A stretch of DNA of 64,000 bases, taken from positions 1 through 64,000 of the forward strand of contig NZ_NWSV01000006.1 in NCBI RefSeq assembly GCF_002531935.1, read 5' to 3'. This document shows positions 7,647 to 16,558 of the stretch, in pieces. The number at the start of each line of letters is the position of its first letter. Position 1 is the first letter of the stretch. This stretch comes from Rhizobium chutanense. GTDB taxonomy: Bacteria; Pseudomonadota; Alphaproteobacteria; Rhizobiales; Rhizobiaceae. The notes below the pieces were generated by a model. The model saw only the letters and a list, made by a program, of their open reading frames with translations, made no database searches and was not told the origin of the DNA. A program made the position numbers and the translations under genes.

Positions 7647-9511
7647 GTGACGTCTCGCGCCTTGGCTACGGCGCCAGGACGGCAAAAGCCGCCACCGCCG
7701 CGGATACGTTCGATCCTGTTTTCACCGGCTGGAACCGCGTTGCCTATGGCTTCGGCATTGTCTGCTGGCTGGCGTCGCTCGGCTACTTCTGGATCTGGTG
7801 GTGCCAGTCGGCCCATGTCATTTCCTGGGCCGCCTTCATCCTTATCACCCTGGTGCTTGCCTGGATCACGCTCGTGCCGGCCTATTTCATCCTCATCTTC
7901 CTCGATGCGCGGACGGTCAGTCCCGGCGCCCCGCTTCCGGAAGGCCGGGTGGCGATGGTGGTCACCAAGGCGCCGTCCGAACCTTTCGCCGTCGTCCGCG
8001 CCACGCTGCAGGCGATGCTCGACCAGGTCGGCGTCGATTTCGATGTGTGGCTGGCCGACGAGGATCCTTCGGAGGAAACCAGGCGCTGGTGCGCCGAGCA
8101 CGGCGTGCTGATCTCGACCCGAAAAGGGGTGGCGGACTATCATCGCACCGTCTGGCCGCGCCGGACGCGGTGCAAGGAGGGTAATCTCGCTTATTTCTAC
8201 GATCATTACGGCTATGCGCGCTACGACTTCGTCGCCCAGTTCGATGCCGATCACGTCCCGACGCCCACCTATCTCCGCGAGATCCTGCGCCCTTTTGCCG
8301 ATCCCGGCATCGGCTATGTCTCGGCGCCCAGCATCTGCGATGCGAATGCAGCGGCAAGCTGGGCGGCACGCGGCAGGCTCTATGCGGAGGCGAGCCTGCA
8401 CGGTTCGCTGCAGACCGGATATAACAATGGCTGGGCGCCGCTTTGCATCGGCTCGCATTATGCGGTTCGCACGTCGGCGCTGCGTGAGATCGGCGGCCTC
8501 GGCCCCGAGCTTGCCGAAGACCATTCGACGACGCTGATGATGAATGCCGGCGGCTGGCGTGGCGTGCATGCCGTCGATGCCATTGCCCATGGCGACGGCC
8601 CGGCGAATTTCGCCGATCTCGTCGTCCAGGAATTCCAGTGGTCGCGCAGCCTCGTCACCATTCTGCTGCAACATTCCCGCCGCTATATCGTGCGTCTGCC
8701 TTTGCGGCTGAGATTGCAGTTCGTGTTCTCGCAGCTGTGGTATCCGCTGTTTTCCGCCTTCATGGCGGTAATGTTCCTGCTGCCGGTTGCCGCCTTGCTG
8801 ACGGGCCATGTCTTCGTCGCCGTCACCTATCCGGATTTCCTGCTGCATTTCGCGCCGATATCGATCGTGCTGACGCTGTTTGCCTTCTTCTGGCGGGCGA
8901 CGAGAACCTTCAGGCCGCATAATGCCAAACTGTTCGGCTGGGAGGGGCTTGCCTTCATTTTCCTGCGCTGGCCATGGTCGCTCGCCGGCAGTCTGGCGGC
9001 CGTTCGCGACCACATCTCCGGTTCCTTCGTCGACTTTCGCATTACGCCGAAGGGAAGGCAGCAGCAGCAGTCTTTGCCGCTGCGCGTCGTCGCGCCCTAT
9101 ATCGGGCTGGCCGGGCTTTGCGCTGCCGCCATGGCTATTCCCAACGAGGCTGCATCGGCCCAGGGCTTTTATATTTTCGCCGCGATGAACCTTGCCATCT
9201 ATCTGTCGCTGACGGTGCTGATCGTCATGCGCCATGCGATCGAAAACGGTCTGCCGCTGCGGCCGCAATCACGCGGGCTCTGGCTTGCGACGGCCACCGG
9301 ATTGGCGATCTGCGTCACCGGCGGCATGCAGGCCGGCAACCACGGTCTGCGCAGCCTCGAAGCCCTTTCCCACGGCCAGACGATCGTCAGTTTCAGCCAA
9401 TCGCAGTTTGCCGTTGCCGGCGCCGGTCTGGGCGGCAAGACCAGGACCGTGAAGTTCCGCATCAGATGGAATGGCTTTGGAAACACGGGGCGGGATCAAC
9501 AAGGTGTCTGA
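7643..9511 (+). CDS. apsS: Membrane glycosyltransferase family 2 polysaccharide synthase
   Basis: 622 residues. Two N-terminal membrane segments (about 33-53 and 60-88) precede a cytosolic GT2 domain. This has the DAD metal site at 201-203 (AQFDADHVPTP), AEDH at 291-294 and the processive-synthase motif QEFQWSRSL at 329-337 (Q-x-x-x-W). At least six further hydrophobic segments follow to the C-terminus. The layout is that of cellulose-synthase-like processive enzymes that extrude a polymer across the inner membrane. It overlaps uxe by four bases. Next to UDP-xylose and UDP-arabinose supply, the polymer is probably the arabinose-containing polysaccharide described in S. meliloti. A mannan or glucomannan-type synthase is an alternative, given the GH26-like gene downstream. 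Confidence 0.8.
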   Translation: MSDVSRLGYGARTAKAATAADTFDPVFTGWNRVAYGFGIVCWLASLGYFWIWWCQSAHVISWAAFILITLVLAWITLVPAYFILIFLDARTVSPGAPLPEGRVAMVVTKAPSEPFAVVRATLQAMLDQVGVDFDVWLADEDPSEETRRWCAEHGVLISTRKGVADYHRTVWPRRTRCKEGNLAYFYDHYGYARYDFVAQFDADHVPTPTYLREILRPFADPGIGYVSAPSICDANAAASWAARGRLYAEASLHGSLQTGYNNGWAPLCIGSHYAVRTSALREIGGLGPELAEDHSTTLMMNAGGWRGVHAVDAIAHGDGPANFADLVVQEFQWSRSLVTILLQHSRRYIVRLPLRLRLQFVFSQLWYPLFSAFMAVMFLLPVAALLTGHVFVAVTYPDFLLHFAPISIVLTLFAFFWRATRTFRPHNAKLFGWEGLAFIFLRWPWSLAGSLAAVRDHISGSFVDFRITPKGRQQQQSLPLRVVAPYIGLAGLCAAAMAIPNEAASAQGFYIFAAMNLAIYLSLTVLIVMRHAIENGLPLRPQSRGLWLATATGLAICVTGGMQAGNHGLRSLEALSHGQTIVSFSQSQFAVAGAGLGGKTRTVKFRIRWNGFGNTGRDQQGV

Positions 9512-9548
9512 GCCGGCGGAACCGGCAAGTATTGAGTAGGAGGACGTA

Positions 9549-10052
9549 ATGAGTATCGGATCGAGACTGTATGGGGCAGCCCTCGCCCTCAGCCTGTGTC
9601 TGCCCGTGGCAGCGCTGGGTGCCGAGGCGGCGGGAACGAAGGCACCGACGCCGCTCAGCGCCTATGAGCTCTATCGGATGTATGGCGACAGAACCTGGAC
9701 CTGGGACACCGGCGGCGGCCATTTCTTCGACGAGGGCCGGCGCTTCGTCGCCTGGACCAACAACAAGGGCAAGCAGTCTTTCGCCGAAGGCAGATGGGTG
9801 GTCGACGATCTCGGTCAGCTCTGCATGCGCGCCACCTGGACCAATGCCGAGGGTGCGGCCCGCGCCAGCACCTGTTTCGGTCACCAGAAGCTCGGCAACA
9901 CGATCTATCAGCGGCGCCAGCCGGACGGCAACTGGTACGTCTTCCGCCATGCAAAGGCGCGTGATGACGACGAATTCCGCAAGCTCATTCCTGTGGATAC
10001 CGTGAGCGCGAAGGCGCGCGACCTGAAGCAGGTCCTGCTGAGCCAGGAGTAG
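9549..10052 (+). CDS. apsH1: Secreted DUF995-like protein of polysaccharide operon
   Basis: 167 residues with a signal peptide (about 1-25, ending near GAEAAG). The mature part has the pattern LYRMYGDRTWTWDTGGGHFF, a WxxxN/K-rich beta region and Cys residues in LCMRATWT and STCFGH. I recognise it as the periplasmic DUF995 type that is common in Rhizobiales. No enzymatic residues are evident. It begins 37 bases after the synthase, in the same operon, with AGGAGG upstream. Its position equals apsH1 in the S. meliloti locus, so it may assist polymer export or trimming. The symbol is from synteny only. Confidence 0.65.
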   Translation: MSIGSRLYGAALALSLCLPVAALGAEAAGTKAPTPLSAYELYRMYGDRTWTWDTGGGHFFDEGRRFVAWTNNKGKQSFAEGRWVVDDLGQLCMRATWTNAEGAARASTCFGHQKLGNTIYQRRQPDGNWYVFRHAKARDDDEFRKLIPVDTVSAKARDLKQVLLSQE

Positions 10053-10072
10053 CCCGAAAAGGAGGGCGAGCC

Positions 10073-11044
10073 ATGAAGAAGCCGATGAAAAAGAACCTCT
10101 CGACCGCAGCGATAGCGCTGCTGCTGCTGTCGGTCGCGGATCTGCCGAGCCGAAGCGAGATGCAATATGCAGGCATTGTCCCGAACCCGGCGGCGAGCGT
10201 GCGGACGATCATCGACAAACGTCCGGTCGTTCATGCCGACGGCATTAAGTTCGGCGCCTACGATCCGAACGGCGATTTCGGCGCGCAGACGAATGTCGCG
10301 ACGGAACACCTGTTCCTGCCTTGGGAAGACGTCGATCTGGAGACGCTGCGCGTCGCCGATGCCTACGCACTGGCGAGAGGCCGCAACCTGCTGATTACCA
10401 TCGAGCCCTGGTCTTGGGACGTCGACTGGCGGCTGAGCTCCGCCCAGCTTCGCGCAAAGGTTCTGCGCGGCGGCTACGATGTCAATATGCGGGCGATCGC
10501 GCAGATGATATCTCAGTTGAAAAGCCCGGTGATCGTCCGCTGGGGACAGGAGATGGAAGACAAATCCGGCCGGTTTTCCTGGGCCGGCTGGAACCCGCAG
10601 GACTATATCGCGGCCTATAGGCGGATGATGGACATCGTCCGCGAGGAGGCGCCCGGCACCCGGGTCATGTGGTCGCCGAAGGGCGAGCCGGGCCTGCAGG
10701 ACTATTATCCCGGCGACGACTATGTCGATCTCGTCGGGCTCTCGGTCTTCGGGCTGGAGCGCTACGATGAGCTCGCCCACAACCAGCACCGGACATTCTC
10801 CGAAGCGCTGAAGCAGGGTTATGATCTCGTCGCTGGCTACGGAAAGCCCATCTGGGTGGCGGAACTCGGCTACCAGGGCGGCGACGCCTATATGAAGCCC
10901 TGGATGGAAACCGCGACGCTGAAGCAGAGCGCTTTCCCGAACCTGCAGGAAGTCGTCTATTTCAACGACCGCGATGTGCATGCCTGGCCGTTCGATCTCG
11001 GCCGGCCCGACTGGCGCGTGGTCGAGAGCCCGGCGGCCAACTGA
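10073..11044 (+). CDS. apsE: Secreted GH26-like (clan GH-A) glycoside hydrolase
   Basis: 323 residues with a lysine-rich start and hydrophobic segment (about 8-22), so probably exported. The clan GH-A signature is visible. Glu160 in VIVRWGQEM is the likely acid/base, and Glu264 in PIWVAELGYQ is the likely nucleophile, at the ends of strands four and seven. The W and Y-rich substrate cleft fits family 26 (beta-mannanase and related endo-enzymes). It lies 20 bases after the DUF995-like gene with AAAAGGAGGG upstream, and is last in the operon. Endo-acting hydrolases in synthase operons typically trim the growing polymer or release it. apsH2, which I recall following apsE in S. meliloti, is not present here. 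Confidence 0.75.
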   Translation: MKKPMKKNLSTAAIALLLLSVADLPSRSEMQYAGIVPNPAASVRTIIDKRPVVHADGIKFGAYDPNGDFGAQTNVATEHLFLPWEDVDLETLRVADAYALARGRNLLITIEPWSWDVDWRLSSAQLRAKVLRGGYDVNMRAIAQMISQLKSPVIVRWGQEMEDKSGRFSWAGWNPQDYIAAYRRMMDIVREEAPGTRVMWSPKGEPGLQDYYPGDDYVDLVGLSVFGLERYDELAHNQHRTFSEALKQGYDLVAGYGKPIWVAELGYQGGDAYMKPWMETATLKQSAFPNLQEVVYFNDRDVHAWPFDLGRPDWRVVESPAAN

Positions 11045-11149
11045 CGCCACGCAATTCCGGCCAAACTGTATAGCGTTTGCGTCCGGAATTGCGTGAAAAC
11101 CAAGAGATAGAACGTTTTCGAGACTCTGGGAAAACGGAAACGCTCTATA

Positions 11150-11178
11150 GAGAGGCCCGCCGGGGTTGCGGGCCTCTC
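11150..11178. terminator. Convergent hairpin between polysaccharide operon and binding-protein gene
   Basis: An 11-bp perfect stem, GAGAGGCCCGC (11150-11160) and GCGGGCCTCTC (11168-11178), has a seven-base loop. It lies between two converging genes. No clear T tract follows on either strand, so termination may be weak or factor-assisted. Confidence 0.55.
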
Positions 11179-11198
11179 CTCTCATGTCAGGCGATCGA

Positions 11199-12485
11199 TC
11201 ATCCCTTGATCGTCGCCTTACCCTCTTCGATCAGCCGGGTCGCCGCATCGGCCGGCGAAATCCGTTCGAAGGCGAGTTCGTCGCAGATCGGCCGCAGCAC
11301 GCGCTGGTCGAACTGGGTTGCGCCCATCGGCACCGGCGGCGGATATTCGCCGACCTGATCCTTGAGAAGATTGACGTATTTGACCGTTTCCTGCTCCGTC
11401 GGGTTGAGCTGCGGCAAGATGGCTTCGCGCACGGTCGGCGACATCGGCACGCCGCGCTCGACGCCGAGAATCTTGCCGGCTTCGACATCGTTGACGAAGA
11501 AATCGATGAATTTCGCGGCCGCTTCGCCGTTCTTCGTCGTGGCGCCGACGCTCCAGATCAGCGCCGGACGATAGTAGTGGCCGGAGGGGCCGCCCTTCTT
11601 TTCGCGCGGCAGCATGGTGATTCCGAGCTTGTTCTTGATGATCAGCTGGTAGCCGATCATCTGGTTGGAATAGGCCATGCCGATCACCGATTTGCCGAGA
11701 CCGAGGCAATTGGTGTCGATCGTGTTCTGATCGAGCGTCTGCACGTCGGCAGCAACGGTGCCGCCCGCCTTGCGCAGCGTCTCCCAGTAGTCGAACCATT
11801 CCCTGGCATCGTCGGCGGTGAAACCGAACCCGACGCTTTCCTTGGAAAAGAGGCTCTTGCCGCGCTGGCGCAGCCAGGCATCGAACACATAGGCGTAACG
11901 CGCCGCATAGGGGCCGCCGCCCTTGCCCGAGGACTTGGCGAGTTCGACGGCGAGCTTGGCATACTCATCCCAGGTGAGGTCGGCCGTCGGCAGCGGGATG
12001 CCTGCTTTTTCGAATTCGACCGTGTCGAAGAACATCGAGAAGGAGTTGAGGCCGAGGCCGACACCATAGAGCTTGCCGTCGACGGTGGTCAGCTTCAGCA
12101 TATCGGCGCCGAAGCTGTCGACCTTCAGTGTCGAAGGGACGAATTCATCGAGCGGCAGGCAGGCGCCGCGCTTGGAATAGTCGGAGATCGTTCCCGGTTC
12201 GAGCTGGAAGACGTCGGCGACAGAGCGGCCGGCCATTTGCGTTGCGAGTTTCGTCCAGTAACCGTCGCCCGAGAGCGATTCACCGACGATCGTGACGCCG
12301 GGCGTTTTCGATTGATAGAGCTTGGCGACGTCGAGTGTGCGCTTGGCGCGGTCGTTGGACCCCCACCACATGGCGCGCAGCGAAGCGTCCTCGGCAAAGG
12401 CCGGAAAGGCGCATCCCGCGCCGAAAGCGAGGCCGGCGGCGGCACCGGCCGAGCCCATCAGGAATGAACGGCGATTGACCTGCAT
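11199..12485 (-). CDS. ABC sugar transporter substrate-binding protein, orphan
   Basis: 428 residues from the ATG at 12485, which has AAGGAGG six bases upstream; an in-frame extension of 44 codons upstream lacks such a site. The N-terminus is a twin-arginine signal (NRRSFLMG) followed by a hydrophobic stretch ending at AFAED. The protein has the family 1 carbohydrate-binding fold. It is clearly homologous to the binding protein at 22065: both have the WWGS start, YLRQRGK-like and LRQRGKSL segments, DTIDT, SNQ, GGHYR/SGHYYRP and VERGxP blocks. No permease or ATPase gene adjoins it. It probably feeds the importer encoded at 23358-27396, but could be an accessory sensor. It is divergent from the LacI gene. 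Confidence 0.85.
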   Translation of the reverse strand: MQVNRRSFLMGSAGAAAGLAFGAGCAFPAFAEDASLRAMWWGSNDRAKRTLDVAKLYQSKTPGVTIVGESLSGDGYWTKLATQMAGRSVADVFQLEPGTISDYSKRGACLPLDEFVPSTLKVDSFGADMLKLTTVDGKLYGVGLGLNSFSMFFDTVEFEKAGIPLPTADLTWDEYAKLAVELAKSSGKGGGPYAARYAYVFDAWLRQRGKSLFSKESVGFGFTADDAREWFDYWETLRKAGGTVAADVQTLDQNTIDTNCLGLGKSVIGMAYSNQMIGYQLIIKNKLGITMLPREKKGGPSGHYYRPALIWSVGATTKNGEAAAKFIDFFVNDVEAGKILGVERGVPMSPTVREAILPQLNPTEQETVKYVNLLKDQVGEYPPPVPMGATQFDQRVLRPICDELAFERISPADAATRLIEEGKATIKG

Positions 12486-12573
12486 GATATCCTCCTTGTC
12501 CCAATATGCCTGCTGCCATCCTCCAATGGCCGTGGCAGGCATTCGGCGAGAAGAGTACGCAAAAAAATAATTA

Positions 12574-12606
12574 TTGCAAGAAATAACTATTATCTTGCAA
12601 ATTTGC
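12574..12606. promoter_or_regulatory. Candidate LacI-family operators between binding protein and lacI-type gene
   Basis: The 143-base divergent region holds an inverted repeat TTGCAAG-N13-CTTGCAA (12574-12580 and 12594-12600). A 10-bp palindrome GCAAATTTGC (12597-12606) overlaps it. LacI-family dimers bind palindromes with a central GC-rich or CG step, so the TTGCAA-type arms are plausible but not diagnostic. The regulator encoded just to the right is the obvious ligand. Confidence 0.5.
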
Positions 12607-12628
12607 GTAATTTGCATAAGCTTTGCCT

Positions 12629-13660
12629 ATGAACGATGAAAAAATCAGACGGCCGCGTCAGGCCGATATCGCCACATTGGCCGGCGTCTCCGTCTCCACG
12701 GTGTCGCGCGTGCTTGCCAACGAACCGGGTATCAGCGACACCGTGCGCCGTCAGATCTTGAAGGTGGCCGCCGAGCACGGCTATCCGGTCAAGCCGGCTT
12801 CGGAATCCGTGGCCGGAGCACTGGCGCTGATTGCCAGCGACGGTGTCACCGGCGGTCTCAGCGTCTTTTATGAAGCGATCGTCGACGGCCTGCGGGCCGG
12901 GGCCGCCGAAGCCGGCATGCCCTTCGAAATCCGGATGGTCCGCGAGGATCGCATCACCCCGGACTCGGTGCGCGACTATATGCAGGCCACAGCGGCCGAA
13001 GGTCTCTTTCTCGTCGGCATCGATCCGAACGAGATGCTGCGCGACTGGCTGCAGGCCAGTATGACGCCGGCCGTTCTCGTCAACGGCACCGATCCCAGGA
13101 TGCAGTTCGACGGCGTTTCGCCGGCTAATTTCTTCGGCGCCTATGAGGCGACCACGCGCTTGACGCGGGCCGGCCATCGCCGAATTCTGCATCTGAGCGG
13201 CTCCCACCGCCATACGATCCGGGAGCGCATCCGCGGTTTCGAGGCGGCCATCGCCGCCGTCCCCGGCGCCGAGGGCCGCTTCGTGTCCTTGGCGCTAAAG
13301 GGCGGTGCCAGTCACGAGGCCCATGAACGCGCGGCCGCGATCCTTGCCGAGAATGCCGGCTTCACCGCCGCCTTCTGCATGAATGATTTCATCGCCGTCG
13401 GCGTGCTCGAGGCCGTCACCGAAGCCGGTCTGCGTGTGCCGGAGGATTTTGCGATCGTCGGCTTCGATGATCTGCCCTGTGCCTTGATGACCAATCCGCA
13501 GCTCTCCACCATGCGCGTCGACCGCGCCGCCCTCGGGCGCGAGGCTGTTTCGCTGATGCTGTCCCGTTTCCGCAACCGGACGGTGCCGGCGCGCCACATC
13601 TGTCAGGCCGTCGTTCCCGTTGCGGGAGGGACCGTTGTGAACGTCGAACCCCGTGAGTGA
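12629..13660 (+). CDS. LacI-family transcriptional regulator
   Basis: 343 residues from the ATG at 12629; a TTG two codons earlier is also in frame. The N-terminal helix-turn-helix reads ADIATLAGVSVSTVSRVL, the classical LacI signature, followed by a hinge helix region. The rest is a periplasmic-binding-protein-like effector domain with typical FNGFDD-like (IVGFDDLP) and TMRVD blocks near the C-terminus. It is divergent from the orphan binding protein, and its stop overlaps the next start (TGATG), so it is cotranscribed with the DUF2264 and dehydrogenase genes. It probably senses the incoming sugar or a breakdown product. Confidence 0.9.
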   Translation: MNDEKIRRPRQADIATLAGVSVSTVSRVLANEPGISDTVRRQILKVAAEHGYPVKPASESVAGALALIASDGVTGGLSVFYEAIVDGLRAGAAEAGMPFEIRMVREDRITPDSVRDYMQATAAEGLFLVGIDPNEMLRDWLQASMTPAVLVNGTDPRMQFDGVSPANFFGAYEATTRLTRAGHRRILHLSGSHRHTIRERIRGFEAAIAAVPGAEGRFVSLALKGGASHEAHERAAAILAENAGFTAAFCMNDFIAVGVLEAVTEAGLRVPEDFAIVGFDDLPCALMTNPQLSTMRVDRAALGREAVSLMLSRFRNRTVPARHICQAVVPVAGGTVVNVEPRE

Positions 13661-15522
13661 TGCCGATGACCTATGATCCCGCCAGCGCCAATCCGCTTGC
13701 AGGCAATCCGCTCGAAACCCGCGCCGATATGAGCCGCGCTCTTCTGGCGCTCTTCGATCCGCTGCTTGCCTGTTTTTCGAAAGGCAATGCCCGCGTCAGG
13801 CTGAGTGGCGCCGCCGCCCATTTCGACCGGGCGGCGGCCGATCTCGAAGGCTTCGCCCGGCCGCTCTGGGGGTTGGCGCCGTTTGGCGCCGGCGGCGGCG
13901 ACTTCGCCCATTGGCATCGTTTTGCCGAAGGTCTCGCCAACGGCACCGATCCCGCCCATCCCGAATATTGGGGAACGGTGAATGGCCGCGATCAACGGAT
14001 GGTCGAGCTGGCCGCCCTCGGTTTTGCCCTGGCGCTGGTGCCGGAAAAGATCTGGGAGCCGCTCGACGCGCGCGCCCGCGGCAATGTCGTCGCCTATCTC
14101 AAACATGCCAGGCAGTTCGATTATGCCGACAACAACTGGAAATTCTTCCGGATTTTCGTCGATATCGCGCTCGATCGCCTCGGCGCCGATTTCGACCGCA
14201 GCCTGACGCGGCAATATCTGCAGGAGCTCGAAGGCTTCTATATCGGCGACGGCTGGTATCGCGACGGCAACGTGCGCCGCATCGACCACTACATTCCCTT
14301 CGCCATGCATTTCTACGGGCTGATCTATTCGAAGCTCGTCGACGACGACTATGCCAAGCGCTACCGTGAGCGCGCCATTCTCTTTGCCCGGGATTTCCGC
14401 CACTGGTTTGCCGCCGACGGTGCCACCATCCCCTTCGGCCGCAGCCTGACCTATCGTTTCGCCTGCGCCGGCTTCTGGTCGGCACTCGCCTTTGCCGATC
14501 TTGAGGCTCTGCCCTGGGGTGAGATCAAGCATCTCTGCCTGCAGCATCTGCGCTGGTGGAAGGACAAGCCGATTGCCGATCGCGACGGCGTGCTGTCGAT
14601 CGGTTTCGGCTATCCGAACCTGCTGATGTCGGAGAGCTACAATTCCGCCGGCTCGCCCTACTGGGCGCTCAAAGCCTTTCTGCCGCTCGCAATCGCTGGG
14701 GATCATCCGTTCTGGACCGCCAGCGAGAAGGCACCGGAGCAGGCGTCCGACGTCGTTCCCCAGCGTCACCCCGGCATGGTGATCATGCGGGCGGGCGGCG
14801 ATGTCGTGGCGCTGTCATCAGGCCAGGAAAACCTGCAGATGCGTTTCGGCACCGAGAAATACGCGAAATTCGCCTATTCCACTCATTACGGCTTCAGCGT
14901 CGAATCCGACGAACGTGCCTTCGGCCTCGCCGCCTTCGATTCAATGCTGGCCTTCAGCGATGACGGCCTGCACTACCGCGTGCGCGAAACCAATGAGGAA
15001 GCCCGGCTTGCGGGCGATGTGCTGTATTCGAAATGGTCGCCCTTCCCCGATGCCGACGTCGAAACTTGGCTCCTGCCCGCCGCCCCTTGGCATATCCGCC
15101 TCCACCGGATCAGGTCAGGCCGGCCGCTGCGGGTTGCCGAAGGCGGCTTTGCCATCGGCCGCCGCGACTTCGAGCAGGATAGGCTGTCGGCTTCGGAAGG
15201 GGCGGCCTATGCGATCGGCGAAGCCGATTTTACCGGCATTCTCGACCTCGGCTCTTCAGTCAAACGCGCCGGCCTGGCGCAGAAGGCGCAACCCAACACC
15301 AATGTGATCGTTGCCAAGACCATCGTGCCGCAGCTGCGCGGTCAGATTCCGGCCGGTGAAACCATTCTGATGACCGCGGTGCTGGCGCTCGACGATCCCG
15401 CCGCGGTCTCGTCCGCCTGGACGCGGCCGCCGCAAGCGCCTGATATCGCGGCGCTGGAGGCCCTGCTGCGGGAAAAGGGCGTCACCGTCAGCGCCATCGA
15501 AGCGCCCGGACAGATGCCATGA
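13660..15522 (+). CDS. DUF2264 domain protein
   Basis: 620 residues from the ATG at 13660, which overlaps the lacI stop. It has the features I associate with DUF2264: an N-terminal helical barrel with ARPLWGLAPF, WHRFAEG, DNNWKFFRIFVDIAL, GWYRDGNVRRIDHYIPFAMHF and FFxxxxFGRSLTYRF-like blocks rich in aromatic and acidic residues, then a beta-rich C-terminal half. The alpha/alpha-barrel pattern resembles polysaccharide-lyase and unsaturated-glycosyl-hydrolase families, so a role on oligosaccharides is likely. No signal peptide is visible, so it would act in the cytosol on imported material. No biochemical function is established that I can name. Confidence 0.7.
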   Translation: MPMTYDPASANPLAGNPLETRADMSRALLALFDPLLACFSKGNARVRLSGAAAHFDRAAADLEGFARPLWGLAPFGAGGGDFAHWHRFAEGLANGTDPAHPEYWGTVNGRDQRMVELAALGFALALVPEKIWEPLDARARGNVVAYLKHARQFDYADNNWKFFRIFVDIALDRLGADFDRSLTRQYLQELEGFYIGDGWYRDGNVRRIDHYIPFAMHFYGLIYSKLVDDDYAKRYRERAILFARDFRHWFAADGATIPFGRSLTYRFACAGFWSALAFADLEALPWGEIKHLCLQHLRWWKDKPIADRDGVLSIGFGYPNLLMSESYNSAGSPYWALKAFLPLAIAGDHPFWTASEKAPEQASDVVPQRHPGMVIMRAGGDVVALSSGQENLQMRFGTEKYAKFAYSTHYGFSVESDERAFGLAAFDSMLAFSDDGLHYRVRETNEEARLAGDVLYSKWSPFPDADVETWLLPAAPWHIRLHRIRSGRPLRVAEGGFAIGRRDFEQDRLSASEGAAYAIGEADFTGILDLGSSVKRAGLAQKAQPNTNVIVAKTIVPQLRGQIPAGETILMTAVLALDDPAAVSSAWTRPPQAPDIAALEALLREKGVTVSAIEAPGQMP

Positions 15523-16529
15523 ACCGTCCGGCCATTGTCCTTGCCATGGAGCCGTCGCGCACGGAGCATGTCCTGCCCGATCAGATCCTGCGCCGGCTCG
15601 ATACCATCGGCCGCCTGTTGGACCCCGAGCCGCTGCAGCGCTTGGACGACGCGCGGGCAAGGCGCCTGCTCTCCGAAGCCGAAATCCTGATCACCGGCTG
15701 GGGCGCACCCTATGTCGGGCCTGAGATTCCCGCGGCCGCACCGCAGCTTCGTCTCATCGTCCATGCGGCGGGCACGGTGAAGGGCATCATCGACGACGCC
15801 ATTTTCGAAGCCGGGATAACGGTCAGCCATTCGGCCGAGGCCAATGCCGTGCCGGTTGCCGAATTCACGCTTGCCGCGATCCTCTTCGCCGGCAAACGCG
15901 CCTTCCGTTTTCGCGATCTCTACGTCGCCGACCGCAACCGCGATCGGACCTATCCGATGCAGCGTGAAGCGATCGGAAATTATGGCCGCACCCTCGGCAT
16001 CATCGGCGCCTCGCGCATCGGCCGGCGGGTGATCGAGCTCTTGAAACCCTTCGACTACAGGCTGCTGCTGTTCGATCCCATGCTCGATGCCGCCGAGGCA
16101 GCCGCACTGGGCGCGGAAAAGGTCGATCTCGACGCATTGATGCGACGAGCCGATATCGTCTCCCTGCACGCGCCGTCACTGCCGTCGACGCAGCATATGA
16201 TCGATGCGCGAAAACTGTCGCTGATGAAGGATGGAGCAACGCTCATCAACACCGCGCGCGGCATTCTCATCGATGAGGCCGCCCTGCTTTCGGAGCTGAA
16301 GACCGGCCGCATCGACGCGGTCATCGACGTGACCGATCCGGAGATTCCAGACATGGGTTCCGCCTTCTACGATCTGCCCAACGTCTTCCTGACACCGCAT
16401 ATCGCCGGCGCCATCGGGCTGGAGCGGGGGCGCCTCGGCGAGATGGCGGCGGACGAGGTCGAGCGTTTCATGAGCGGCCGGCCGCTGCTCTACCAGATCC
16501 GCAGAGAGAATCTGGACAACATCGCCTGA
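15519..16529 (+). CDS. D-2-hydroxyacid dehydrogenase family protein
   Basis: 336 residues. The NAD-binding motif GIIGASRIGRR is at about 160-170. The catalytic triad is Arg247 (NTARG), Glu275 (DVTDPE) and His294 (TPHIAG), as in the phosphoglycerate and glyoxylate dehydrogenase family. The usual third Gly of GxGxxG is preserved. It overlaps the DUF2264 gene by four bases (ATGA), so the two are translationally coupled. The likely reaction is oxidation or reduction of a 2-keto/2-hydroxy acid made from the sugar substrate. The exact substrate cannot be read. Confidence 0.8.
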   Translation: MNRPAIVLAMEPSRTEHVLPDQILRRLDTIGRLLDPEPLQRLDDARARRLLSEAEILITGWGAPYVGPEIPAAAPQLRLIVHAAGTVKGIIDDAIFEAGITVSHSAEANAVPVAEFTLAAILFAGKRAFRFRDLYVADRNRDRTYPMQREAIGNYGRTLGIIGASRIGRRVIELLKPFDYRLLLFDPMLDAAEAAALGAEKVDLDALMRRADIVSLHAPSLPSTQHMIDARKLSLMKDGATLINTARGILIDEAALLSELKTGRIDAVIDVTDPEIPDMGSAFYDLPNVFLTPHIAGAIGLERGRLGEMAADEVERFMSGRPLLYQIRRENLDNIA

Positions 16530-16558
16530 CGTTCATTCCCCCTCCAGCGGGGCCTGCG

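Noticed and set aside
12486..12617. N-terminal extension of the orphan binding protein by 44 codons
   Set aside because: The extension covers the promoter and operator region. The inner ATG at 12485 has an excellent ribosome site followed directly by a Tat signal.
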